A DNA stretch of 64,000 nucleotides from NCBI RefSeq assembly GCF_020379485.1, contig NC_063452.1, positions 52,018,439-52,082,438 of the forward strand, written 5' to 3'. This stretch comes from Brassica napus. Lineage: Eukaryota; Streptophyta; Magnoliopsida; Brassicales; Brassicaceae. Position numbers and translations under genes: made by a program. Every line of letters begins with the position of its first letter. Within the stretch, counting starts at the first letter, position 1. Shown in pieces: positions 35,598-46,332 of the stretch. The notes beneath the pieces are model-generated. The model worked only from the letters and a program-made list of their open reading frames with translations. It did no database searches and was not told the DNA's origin.

Positions 35598-36981
35598 TGA
35601 TGTTAGGAGTTTTCAAGGTTCCTTAGACAAATGATGTAGTATAAAAGATTGTCGAACCAGTTCTGAGGGATATCAAAGCACCGAGAATGCAAGTACTCAC
35701 TTAATCTAAGTGCAACCAATGATTTAGATGAGTTTTAAACTACTACTAATACTAGAAAGCAATTACAGAATGATACTTTCTTGACTAAGGGAAAAGAGAA
35801 CTCATGGGCATAGGGATTAGACCTTGGGTGATCAAGTTTCGAACTAAGGATGACAAATGATCAATCAAACTATCGACCTTAAGCCTAGACACAATTCTAA
35901 GCAAGCTCTATGTCTAGATAAATGCTCATTTGCTAACATATCTCAAACATCAAATGTCTTTGGTTGAATAATATGAAAGCAATCATTACTAACAAGTCTA
36001 TTAGCTATTTTAGCACATTTAACAACAAATGTCTTTGGCAAAGTATACTAAAAGCCTAGGAGAGTTGTCTCAGGCATTTCATCAAACACCTTTTGGGTGG
36101 GAAATGCCTATCGATCAACTTTTGAGTGGCCAACTCAGAAGATGCATTATGAATACTCTACTAGCAAGGAACAAGAATGATCTACACTAAAACATCCTAG
36201 AACTAACCTAATCACCCTTAATCTCCCTAACCCATGAATTCAAAAGGTGTTTACTCACTAATCTCCATGATTCCTCTTAAACCCATATTGGATTTCAGAT
36301 TAATCATGTAGAGGAATAGATAAGAAATCAACAAGAACACAAGATGAAAGCAATGAAATCTGAATCAAAAGAAGTTTTACTAGTTGTTCCCTAGAAAAGA
36401 GATCATCTGCCTCCAATGGCTTACAAAAGTATTTAACTTAGGTTTAGGCAATGTAAAACATGCATAATGAAATGACCAAAAGGCCCTTAGAAAACATGAG
36501 TTCGACAGGCAAATAGACGCGGAGCGACCTCGGCATGTCGCTCCGACAAGTCGCTCCGGCCTTCGGGAGCGACCTCAGTGGGTCGCTCCGGGCTTTGTTT
36601 TGTGTCGTCACGCCATGGAAACGCGAGCGACCTCGGAGCGTCGCTCTGGCAAGTCGCTCTGAGAGGGGTGTCTCACGATAGAAACGCGAGCGACCTCTCC
36701 ATGTCGCTCTGGCCAGGTCGCTCCGGGATGTGGGTCACAGCGACTTCACGGCGTCGCTCCGGTGAGGTCTCTCTGGTGCGCTGCTCGTCCGTTGATCGCT
36801 TTAAACACTTCTTTTGAGCTCCAAATGCATCCAAATGCCTCCAAGAACTCCATGTGGTACTCCAACACCTGATAAAGACTCATGTATGCAAAATGCAACC
36901 TAAACGTGGCTAAATCCTAGTCTATATGATCAAAAGGCACATGGGTGAATGGATAAGACAATGAAAATATGCAAGATATCA
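35598..36981 (-). repeat. Athila-like 3' LTR (1,384 bp)
   Basis: This is the downstream LTR in transcript sense. It carries a GC-rich array of AGCGACCT/AGGTCGCT units at about 36525-36780. It differs from the other LTR by scattered substitutions and by gain or loss of array units, which account for the 27-bp length difference. Confidence 0.93.
36520..36785. repeat. Array of AGCGACCTC...GTCGCTC palindromes, 3' LTR
   Basis: Repeated short inverted units such as GAGCGACCTCGG and GTCGCTCCG are separated by spacers like GAAACGCGAGCGACCTC. They lie at the same LTR position as the CGCGGGT/ACCCGCG array of the LTR at 1-1449. Confidence 0.85.
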
Positions 36982-36996
36982 ACTCCCCCAAACTTG
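36982..36996 (-). other. Polypurine tract of the Athila-like element
   Basis: On the minus strand CAAGTTTGGGGGAGT directly precedes the 3' LTR, the plus-strand primer position of a Ty3/Gypsy element. Confidence 0.85.
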
Positions 36997-38571
36997 TTCT
37001 TTTACTTGTCCACAAGTGAACTTTCTAGAACTCATAGGGAGAGAGGTTTTAAGGTGGGAGCACATAGCCAAAAGAAACACAACTAGCACTCAATTCAACA
37101 TCTAATCCAACATGAGTACACTCTCTTATTACACTCTAGCTTCTCTAGGCCTATCTCAACTCCTTTTGCCCTTATACTCATCATCAAGCATCCACACATT
37201 CAAATCAACCAACTCTCACATTCATTAAGCATAAAACATTAAGTGAATTCTTGCAAATGGTCAATTGCTCCAAATCATTTTGTTGAGTAAGGGAAGGCTT
37301 TTATTCGAGTGGGTCAAGAGGTTCAAAATCCATGATCTTTTAAAGTGGTTTACTCTCAAAACAATAGCCTTGACATTGCACATAATATATCTAAGAAATG
37401 GACCAACTCATGCATACAATGCTCAATCTCCATTGTTCTACCCTTTTCCCAAACATACAAGTTACACAATCACTTCCCAATGTCAAACCCAACTCCCATC
37501 TCTCACCAAAAGATCCCAAGAATACTTTGCACATAAAACTCTTTTTCTTTGAAATCTATAAAGGATTTTCTCAACTTCTAAACAAATCTTAGCTCTAAAC
37601 AACTTTGCTAGCCCCCTTTTCTTTCTTTTTCTCTTTTTTTTATATATATATTTTTTTTTTCTTTTTTCTTTTTCTCTTTTATATTCTTTTTTTTTTAGGG
37701 GCCAAGACTTTTCATAAACTCGAGCTAGACGTTTATCTATTAATTCCAATAAGATTATCCATTTAAACACAAAGAGTCTATTCTTTTCCTTCGAACTTTT
37801 CATGCTTCCAAACCATAGTCACAACACTCACCCCCACCTATAGCTAGACCATAGAGTGCCTAATCTAGCAAGAATGAAGACCAAGCATTGTCGTTCCCGA
37901 TACTCTCAACATTATGCACATGTAAGGCTTTCCGAAAAAGGCCTCACTCATCAAATAATGAAAGCTCAAAAGGAGGGAAGGGTTTTGGGAATGGTGTACC
38001 ACTCGAGTTTGTCAAAAAGATTGACATAAAGAATGTGACAACTCAAGTGTGTATATCCATAACTTAGTACACAAGGGACCATAAGCAAGAAGCATTAAGT
38101 TCGTTCAGTTCAAACAAGGTCGTAGTTGGCTTCAAAGGTTGAGTTTCAGCAATCAACAAGTTTCAGGAAGAGTTTTCAAGGCTCGAAGCATACAAGTCTT
38201 TTTGAGAGGTGCATAAGCTACTCAGGTGCAAAGTAATGTTCTTTACAAGGCATTTCAAATCATTGCTCCCAATGCAAGTAAATGCACCCTATATGCTCTA
38301 GACTCTCCTAGAAATGCAAATGATGCAAACTAAATGATTTTTTTTTTTGTGTTTTTCAAAAAAAAATTCAAATTTTTTTTTTATGCAAATAGGTATGCAA
38401 TGCATGACTCAATAAAACAACATCAAAGCAAACATGATCAAATACTTGGTACCTCCCCCAAACTTAAATGACACAGTCTCTGTATTGTCAAGGAGAGAGA
38501 GATACCCAAAAAGAGAAAACTAATATGCAAAAACGAAATGGTATATACAAGGGAGTGTGGTGGGTTACCTT
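36997..38571 (-). other. Non-coding 3' internal region of the Athila-like element
   Basis: This occupies the place where RT, RNase H and integrase would be expected, but contains no such domains. It has T/C-rich low-complexity stretches (37615-37700 and 38340-38390). A second copy of the polypurine-like motif, AAGTTTGGGGGAGG on the minus strand, lies at 38452-38465. Confidence 0.7.
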
Positions 38572-40120
38572 CTATGGGGAATGAGTAGAGGGAGATGCTC
38601 CCTCCTCGTCGTCCTCAGGTGGTAACTCTTCAAGGTGCTCATCATCAGGAGTGCCCATCTGTTCAATGTAGAAGGCTTGCCCGAACACAGTTGGTTTTCT
38701 CATTTCCCCTTGATGTCAAAGTGGAGGATGTTCTCTTTACCCAAATGGAGATCAATCGTGCCTTCCTTCACATTAACAATAGCTCCTGCTGTAGCTAAGA
38801 ATGACCTTCCTAGAATCATTGGGTCTTGAGCCTCCTCACCCATCTCAAGCACCACAAAATCTGTAGGTATCTCATACCTTCCAATCTTCACAGGGAGGTC
38901 CTCTAAGATGCCCACAGGGTACTTCACTGAACGATCAGCTAACACCATAGAGAGTCTACACTTCTTGTACTGAGTGAATCCAAGCTTCTTTGCAACAGAC
39001 AAATGCATCAAGCTGGCACTAGCTCCCAAATCGCAGAGACATTTCTCAAATACCATAGGTCCAAGAGCACAAGGTAGTGTGAAGCATCCTGGATCCTCTA
39101 ACTTCTCTGGAACATCAAGCCTCTGGATGATGGCACTGCACTCATGGGTAAGAATCATCATGCCTTCCATCTCCTTCTTCTTTGCAGCTACAACATCTTT
39201 CAGGAACTTGTTGTATTGAGGAATCAACATGAAAGCATCGATGATGGGCATTGCAACCTGAGCTTCACTCATTTGCTTCTCAAACAGAGCCTTGTACTTC
39301 TCTAGCAGCTGCTTCTTGAATCTACCAGGGAATGGAAGTTTGGGTTCATAGGGGGGAGGAACAGAAGAATTCTCACTTGCTGGAACAGCAGCTTCACCAT
39401 CTTGTATTGTTTTCTTCTCTTCTCCAACCTTTCCTTTACCTTTAGCTTCCATAATCTTCTCCAAAATCTCATCATTGGTCTTCTCATCAGCAATTACCAC
39501 ATCATCATCTAAGTTGATGGCCACCTCCTCACCTAGTTTCTCAGCATCCCTGGTGAGAGTTGTAGGAGGTAACTGCTTACCACTCCTAAGGGTGATAGCT
39601 TTGGCCTCCTTGGGGTTTTGGTCAAATTTTCTAGGTAGAGATCCTTGCTGGCGATTCTGGTGAGTGTTCATGGAAGCAAACTGATTCTCTAAATTCTTGA
39701 CTGTAGAAGCAAGATGTGAGAATTTGTTGTTGAGCTCATTGTAGCTCCCATCAATTTTGGAATGAAGGTTCTTCAACTCATAACCAACATGCTTCTCACT
39801 TCTAGTCTGAGACTCCAAGATTTGTTTCAGTAAGGTATCAGTGCTGCTCTCTTGAGGAGCAGAGGAACCAGACGAGGGGTTTTGCTGAGGCTGATAGCTG
39901 CCTTGCTGGTTGTTTCTAGGCGGATAACCACTTTGTTGGTTGTTGGGATATGATTTCTGTTGGTGGTTGTTGTACTGAAAGTTGAGCTCTTTTTTGTACC
40001 AGCTACCATTGTTTTTGATGAAACACAGCTCTTCCTGACCTTCCAAACCCTCAACCTCATGGACAACAGGTGGTGTCTCTTGGCTTGGGTTACCAACAAA
40101 GTGCAGCTGCTCTTGGGTGG
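38572..40120 (-). CDS. Athila-like gag C-terminus and retropepsin
   Basis: The minus-strand frame, continuous with the gag part at 52880 before the Tat insertion, encodes a Gln/Asn/Pro-rich linker. A coiled region follows (RSEKHVGYELKNLHSKIDG), then a Lys/Glu-rich segment, and an aspartic protease of the Athila type, in which the active site reads CDLGASASLMHLSVAKKLGF and a second motif reads DPMILGRSFLATAGA. The frame closes at 38700-38702. A one-base shift there would carry it into a 42-residue acidic tail ending at 38572 (RKPTVFGQAFYIEQ), so the stop may be a recent indel. There is no RT downstream. The protein would serve particle assembly and gag maturation. Confidence 0.82.
40116..40120. 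repeat. Target site duplication GGTGG of the Tat element (left)
   Basis: GGTGG here and at 51951-51955 flanks the nested element exactly. Confidence 0.92.
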
Positions 40121-40693
40121 TGTTGAATACGAGTTTGGTAGGTTGAATGATAGTGAAATGTACTCGGTTTTAGTGGGTCTTACAAAGACGTTCTATTCAC
40201 AATATGAGGTAAACAGTCGAGGTTACAAAGAGATTAGAGAAAGAAGGAAAAGGTCGGAGCTTTGTTGAAAGGCTCAGACAGAAACACTAAGCAAGGCGAT
40301 TGATCGTAAACCCTAGATCTTGCCGTCAATATCTTAGTGTCTATTTGCGGATCCCTTCCTTCCTTCCATTCGTTCTCCTTTTATAGGCTCTACATGTCTC
40401 TCACTCGTTCGCCCTGGCAGTTTGGGCTTAATTTGATGTTTAATGGGCTGTCCAGCCGAGCGATAGCTTGATGGGCCGATACTGGTCCAGTCGGTCATTT
40501 GATCGTGAGGCTGAGTCGATCGAGCGATGGCCTGATGATCCAAGACTGATCCAGTTGATCGGGAGGCCCAAATGATTAGCTTGGATTCCAACACCGATCG
40601 TCATGTTAGATCCTGGTTAGTCTCCTGATAAGATTGGTCCGAATCTTATTAACCGACGGGCCTTGTGTGAGAATGCTAAATTCCTCTCTAACA
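40121..40693 (-). repeat. Tat 3' LTR (573 bp)
   Basis: Same length as the 5' LTR, with three substitutions in a direct comparison. On the minus strand CCTATAAAAGG (about 40377-40387) is the LTR TATA box. Confidence 0.93.
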
Positions 40694-40709
40694 GTAAGCC
40701 CCCCCCCAG
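40694..40709 (-). other. Polypurine tract of the Tat element
   Basis: On the minus strand CTGGGGGGGGGCTTAC directly precedes the 3' LTR; nine consecutive G are visible. Confidence 0.85.
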
Positions 40710-41050
40710 TCCACTTGCGAATAAACATTGGTCTTCGCAGTGGAATGTCATGAATTGGTTCTGAGGATAATGGATTCGGTCTTGTCTATTGTTGGAGTTC
40801 ATTGATCGGTTAGACAACCGCCGCCCTAGGTGATCAGGCAATCAACGAACAACCCTGATGTTTTCACGATTCCCTTTGGCGATCGATTGACCGTCTGGTC
40901 TTTTCCTATCGATTGGTCGCCTCTTATGCCGCATATCGCGCGGAAGTCTGGAGCGTCTCCCTCGTTGGCCTAATAACAGGATCTGAGTGTAATAATCTGG
41001 GCCCGAAAAGGCCTAATAACAGTATTATCTCCAAAGCCCGTTATTTTAGC

Positions 41051-41060
41051 TATAAATAAG
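41051..41060 (+). promoter_or_regulatory. TATA box of the antisense gene in the Tat element
   Basis: TATAAATAAG on the plus strand is followed about 30 bp later by a CTTCACTTCTCTTCAAACC leader-like stretch and a long CT-rich 5' UTR. It lies about 250 bp upstream of the first ATG of the antisense gene and outside the LTR. Confidence 0.6.
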
Positions 41061-41308
41061 GTCTTAATCTCTTATTTCTTCACTTCTCTTCAAACCCAAA
41101 GGTACTTTCTCTCTCCCTTTCTCCCTCTCTCCCTTGCGATTTCCATTTTTTATTTTATTTTCGGGATCGATTGGGATCGATTGGTCGATCGCCCGTTGAG
41201 GAGGAAGGTTTGTTGTTTCTGATCAGATTAGGCTTTTCTCACGATCGATTGAGAGTCGATCGATCGGTCTTGGGTCCTCTACGCGTGCCATCGATCGCTC
41301 TTAAACGG

Positions 41309-44076
41309 ATGGATCTGGCGATTAGGGTTAATTGCGGCGACAAGGCTGTTCGATCCGTCGATTCGGGGGCTGGTACTGAAGAACCGCTTGATGGAAGCGA
41401 AGGTAAGCGATGTCTTATGGTCGACCGCGAGCACTCTGCGGCGAGTGGTGGCGATGGAGGCGTTGGGCATCTTGCGCGCGACTCTCGTCCGGCCAAGATT
41501 GGGCCCGCCGGAAAGCGCTCGAGCAACTCCGAGGCTGCGGGGCAGTCATCGCGAAGATCTGTTCCTTCGCCGACCGAGCGACTGACTCCGTTCCGTTTTT
41601 GTTGTGATGGAACAATTGAAAAACTTCCAGATCTGGCCCCGTCGTTTGATCGGTCGCGGGGACTAGATGGGCAGGATTGGGGTGACGTTGCCCCTACTCA
41701 TTCTACTTTGGAAGGGGTTTCCTTGTTGATGGAAGCGAACCGAGCATCCGGCGTCACTTTCATGATCCCGAGATCAGATCAGCGTCCGTGGAGTCCGCCG
41801 GTCGGATACTGCTGTGTTTACGAATCATTTTTCGGGGAGGACTCGAGGTTGTGGTTTCCGATTCCTCGTTTGATCACCTCCTATTGTTTTCGGCGAGGGA
41901 TCGCCATGAGTCAGCTTATGAACGGGGCGATCAGGATCGCTGTTGCGTTGATGGTTATGGCGGCGGAGATTGACGTGTCGTTGACCGTTCGCATTTTCGA
42001 GGAACTAACACAAGTTCAGCCAAAACCAAATGGGCTTTACTCAGTGCAGATGAGGTCGGGTTTGAACGTCTTTACCAGTCCCTTATCAAGACTAAGAGAT
42101 GGCAACGCTCTTATTTTTATGTCAAAGCAGACGATGCTGGATTCGTTGACCCGCTAGAAGTCGATCGCCGGGTTTTATGGAGTAGCAGCATTGGTAGATC
42201 GTCTTGTGTCGACCTGTTCCTCGTCGTGGGGTTGATTCTAACTTTTCTTTTAAATTTTTCTTTTTTGCAGTTGGTCATCCAAACACCTTTGGTCCTTGGG
42301 ACGCTTTTCGGAGGGACTTACCGAAGATTGTCGTGCTCCGATCCCAAGAGTGGAAGGACTTTGACCGCAAAAGAATTCGTCGTCAACGAAGACGCATCGC
42401 TAACGGTTCGTCTCTTTTTTATTTTTTTTTATTTTTCCTCTCTTCTCGACCAATCAATTGATTGTCATTATCTCTTCCTGTTTTTTTTTTATATATCTTT
42501 CCCTCTCTTTTTGTTTTGGCAGTCGATTGGGCGGCGGACATTCCTTGCGAGGAACCGAAGGGGAAGAAAAGACTAAAACTTCCGATCATGGGAACTCCTT
42601 CTAGAGTGTATCCAGACTACAGCGAGATCTTGGCTGCTCAACTGAGGGACGCAAACTTCTGCCCTTCAGCGAACATGGATGGGACGGGCAGCGCAGTTGC
42701 GGATACATCGATCGATCGGGCGCCAGCGCCGGTGATCGTTACAGTTGATTCTGGCGTCGAGGGACCCGTTGACGTTCGTCCGCCGAAGAAAAAGAGAAAG
42801 AGGACTAAGTCTTCCAAAGAGGTGACGGCTGACCCTCCTTTGGATGGAGATGAAACTGAGGCTGCTCAAACGCAACTCGAACCAATGGGTGGTGACGAGG
42901 TGGAAGAAGGTGATGAAGTTGCTCCCATAGAGGGTTTTACGGGTCCGCCCGGAGATGAGTCGTCGGGAGGGGAGGCCCGGGAGCCTGGTGAGGTGACTCG
43001 TCCGATCGACGGTGGGATGCAGACAACTCTATCTGTTTCTGAGTTTGCGTTTGCAGACAAATTTGCTGAATCACTTCGTGCGGATGCGGAGGTAGACATT
43101 CGTCTGAGGGATTGTGTTTGATTGCTTACTTATCTTGTTCCTTTGGGTGACAATCTTCTTATCATCGATTGATCCTTTTTTTTTTGGCTTTCTCTTGGTC
43201 TAGGCTGCTGCTCGGAAGAATGCTCTCGTGATGGAATACAAAAAAGCTTTGCAGAAGTTGACATTGGATCTTAAGGAAGCGGAAGGGACGATCAAGATAA
43301 AAGAGGCTGGGCTTGAAGCGGCTAGAAAGGAGAAGCACGATAGGGATAAGGAGCTGGCCGCTGAGCGAGGTCGCTATTCCCGCGAGCGTCGGCAAGCGAT
43401 CCAGACGGCCGCGGATCTTGAGGAGAAGTTAGAGACCGCCCGAGACATAATTTCTCGGCTAGAGGCGGAGAAGGTCGAGGAACTTGAGAAGACGAAGAGA
43501 GCGATGGATCGCACGAGACAATCTCGCAATCGCGAGCTTTTATCCGAGAGAAGTTGCGTGGTTGCTGCGGCTAATAGGCGTTTCGACAAATTTCGGAAGT
43601 ATATTGCCGATCGAGATGAAAAGGAGGAGAAGCGTCTACTCCATGGTACAGCTCTTGGAACCTTGGACGCGTTGAGTTTATTGGAGACCAAGGGACTGTC
43701 TGTCCCGCAACAACTAAAAGATCTTTTGACTGCTAACGAGGAGAAGTTCAGGAAAGAGGTAGAAAACGTTAGTGTTGAAGTTATCGCGGAGCGCGATCTT
43801 GCTCTCTCACCTCCTCGTAGGGACTTGCTTCCTTATGGGAACCAGTTTGGATCAACCTTCGGCACCGTTGATTCTGATTCTGCGATGGCTCTTCGATCTC
43901 CTTTCCTTTGTGGTGAGAGTTCGACCGCTGCTCTGGATCCGGCCGTTGCCTGTCGATCGGCGGCTGTCACGTCCGATGGTCGTGCGGTTACTCAGGACAG
44001 TCTCGGGGTTCCTGCGCCTGCGAGGGTCGCGGAAGCAGGAAGTGTTGTTTCGTCGGAAGTAGCCATTGAAGAATAG
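41309..44076 (+). CDS. Spliced antisense gene (aORF) of the Tat element
   Basis: Four exons read on the plus strand, opposite to gag-pol: 41309-42193, 42271-42405, 42523-43091 and 43204-44076. The introns (77, 117 and 112 bp) all have GT-AG ends and T-rich acceptors, and phases match at every junction. Exon 1 holds a globular part (WFPIPRLITSYCFRRGIAMS, then QMRSGLN) resembling the 'putative gypsy type transposon' domain (Transposase_28) seen in Tat antisense ORFs. The segment WQRSYFYVKADD needs a one-base frame change between about 42065 and 42105. Exon 3 is acidic with a basic stretch, PPKKKRKRTKSSKE, that looks like a nuclear localisation signal. Exon 4 is a long coiled coil from MEYKKALQKL to about KEEKRLLHG. 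Its function is unknown. The start is the first ATG after the predicted TSS; the frame is open further upstream without an ATG. Confidence 0.75.
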
Positions 44077-44831
44077 TCTTCAAGGGTTGATCGTGCTACC
44101 CTGTTGTTGTTTTACTACTTATGTTTTTTTTTTATTTAGCACCTTTTGTTATGGCCTCCGAACTCTGTTCCTTTTGGTCGGCCGCTTGCTGTTGCATTTG
44201 GTTTGAAACCGTTGTTGTATCTTTTGGATCTTCTTTATTCTCCTAGTTTCAGACGCTCTCCCTTTAAGTTCTATGTAATATGTTATCTCAGCTTCTTGTG
44301 ATGGAGGTCCGAAATGGTTCGTGCCAAGGTCATGTGTGCATCTTTTTGACAAAGAGCAGATTAGCCTTTGGAGCAAGGCTGCTAGAGAAGCGACCACGAC
44401 TAGTTGCGAGCAACGTGCGAACTTATCTTAGGATCGAAAAGAACTTTGGCGCAATGAGCCTGTTGATCTTTGAACTTAAGCTCGAGCTTCTTGGTGGTCG
44501 TCGTGTATGTATGATCTCAGGCTTCTTTGGCCGTCGAGCAAATGACGGGGTTTTAAACCCGCGAGAAGCTTCCGTTGATGGAGCTGTGAGAAGCTTTCGT
44601 TCGCGCCATGTCTTTGGCGAGTACTCCACTTAGGCGACTTTGGCCTCAAAAGTGGAGGACCGAGAAGCTCCTGTTGATGGGGCTTTATCACGGATTTGCC
44701 ATTGATGCTGATGGTGAGTCCGGGCCGTGCGATGTGTAGTTATCCTAGTCGATCGGAAGTGACATACAAGCGTTCGCGCGGTGCCTTTGGTGAGGACTCC
44801 AACCTATGTATTTGTTTTTTTTTTTTTTTGG

Positions 44832-45330
44832 AGTATGGCTGGACCTGATGACAGGCTGCCTACGTACCCCTGGTAAAGGGATCAGGCCAATCGTAGTTCG
44901 ATTTGCCCGAACGGCGTCTTGGTCGTTCACCATAAGTTAAGGCAAAAGTGACGAAGACGTGCTCATTCGGTGTTTGGACAGAAGTGACGTGGTGTCATCT
45001 GTCTGGAGCTGGGCAAAAGTGACGTATTGTCATTCGCTCGGTTCTAAGCGAAAGTGATGGTAAGGTCATTCGCTCCTTTTTTTTGTTTGGAGTATGGCTG
45101 GACCTGATGACAGGCTGACTACGTACCCCTGGTAAAGGGATCAAGCCAATCGTAGTTCGATTTGCCCAAACGGCGTCTTGGTCATTCACCATAAGTTAAG
45201 GCAAAAGTGACGAAGACGTGCTCATTCGGTGTTTGGACAGAAGTGACGTGGTGTCATCTGTCTGGAGCTGGGCGAAAGTGACGTATTGTCATTCGCTCGG
45301 CTCTAAGCGAAAGTGATGGTAAGGTCATTC

Positions 45331-45349
<19 letters not shown>
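44832..45349. repeat. Tandem duplication, 259-bp period, with TGACG motifs
   Basis: Two near-identical units start AGTATGGCTGGACCTGATGA at 44832 and 45091. Each contains four or more copies of AAGTGACG/AAGTGATGG and GTGACGTATTGTCATTCGCT, which include the TGACG core of plant bZIP (TGA factor) sites. The second unit ends in a run of 30 T (45335-45364). Confidence 0.85.
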
Positions 45350-45365
<16 letters not shown>

Positions 45366-45375
45366 GGGAAGACGG

Positions 45376-46332
45376 TCAAATGAGGTACTTCCGAAGGTTG
45401 GCGGCGTTCCACGCTCGTGGTACTGGGTCGCCGGCGGAGGTTTCCAATCGATAGACACCAGGCTTAACGATCTCGACTATCTTGTATGGTCCTTCCCAGT
45501 TTGTTCCCAACTTGCCGGCCTTCCACTCTTTCGTGTTTTCGAATACTTTGCGAAGGACTTGGTCGTTGAGTTCTAACGGTCGAGCGTGAACCTTCTTGTT
45601 GTAATAAGATTCGGCCAGATGTTGGTAGTTCTGGATTCGGAGCAGCGCATGGTCTCTTCGTTCTTCGATTGCGTCCAAGGCGTCACATAGCATTTCTATG
45701 TTGAGTTCTTCGTTGTGCGGCATCTTCGCTCGGCGAAGACTTGTAACGTTGACTTCCGCCGGAGCCATAGCCTCGACTCCGTATGCCAGAGAAAATGGTG
45801 TTTGACCGGTCGCACTCCGTAGGGTCGTTCTGTGTGACCAAAGAACTCCATCTAACTCGTCGGCCCAATGTCCCTTTTTGAGATCCAAGCGTTTTTTGAT
45901 ACCATCCAGGATTGTCTTGTTGGTGGCTTCGGCCTGTCCGTTGCATTGGGGGTAGCGAGGCGTCGCCGTGTTTAAGCGGATCCCCCATCGTTCCAGAAAA
46001 CCGCGGAAGTTGCTAGAGATGAACTGGGAGCCGTTGTCAGTGACGATTTCGTAGGGAAGGCCGTGCCTGCAAATGATGTTCTTCCAAACAAAGTTTTGGA
46101 CTTCCTTGTCTGTAATGTGGACGAGTGCTTTCGCTTCGACCCATTTGGTGAAGTAGTCCGTCATGATCAGGGCGTACTTTCGTTGCCTGGAACTTGGCAT
46201 TGGTCCGATTAGATCCATCCCCCAGCGCATGAATGGGTAGGGAGCTGTCATAGTTCGTAGAACTTCGGTCGGACTGTGTATGTCGGTGCATGTCGTTGGC
46301 ACTTGTCGCACTTGCGTGCGTATGTCTCGCAA
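45376..46332 (-). CDS. Tat integrase core and C-terminus (frameshifted from gag-pol)
   Basis: This frame continues the polyprotein after a one-base slip at about 46276-46292. It contains the integrase catalytic core, with the first Asp in MRWGMDLIGPMP, the second in IVTDNGSQF and the Glu in NGQAEATNKT. The conserved PFSLAYGVEAMAPAE and a C-terminal GPYKIVE segment follow. The 318-residue reading starts at a non-authentic codon. The enzyme inserts the cDNA into nuclear DNA and depends on a zinc finger that lies in the preceding frame. Whether the shift is a mutation or a sequencing error cannot be told here. Confidence 0.88.
   Translation of the reverse strand: MRDIRTQVRQVPTTCTDIHSPTEVLRTMTAPYPFMRWGMDLIGPMPSSRQRKYALIMTDYFTKWVEAKALVHITDKEVQNFVWKNIICRHGLPYEIVTDNGSQFISSNFRGFLERWGIRLNTATPRYPQCNGQAEATNKTILDGIKKRLDLKKGHWADELDGVLWSHRTTLRSATGQTPFSLAYGVEAMAPAEVNVTSLRRAKMPHNEELNIEMLCDALDAIEERRDHALLRIQNYQHLAESYYNKKVHARPLELNDQVLRKVFENTKEWKAGKLGTNWEGPYKIVEIVKPGVYRLETSAGDPVPRAWNAANLRKYLI

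Noticed and set aside
44745..45192. Two similar small minus-strand ORFs starting MVNDQDAV
   Set aside because: They arise only because the 259-bp block is duplicated; no domain or start context supports translation.
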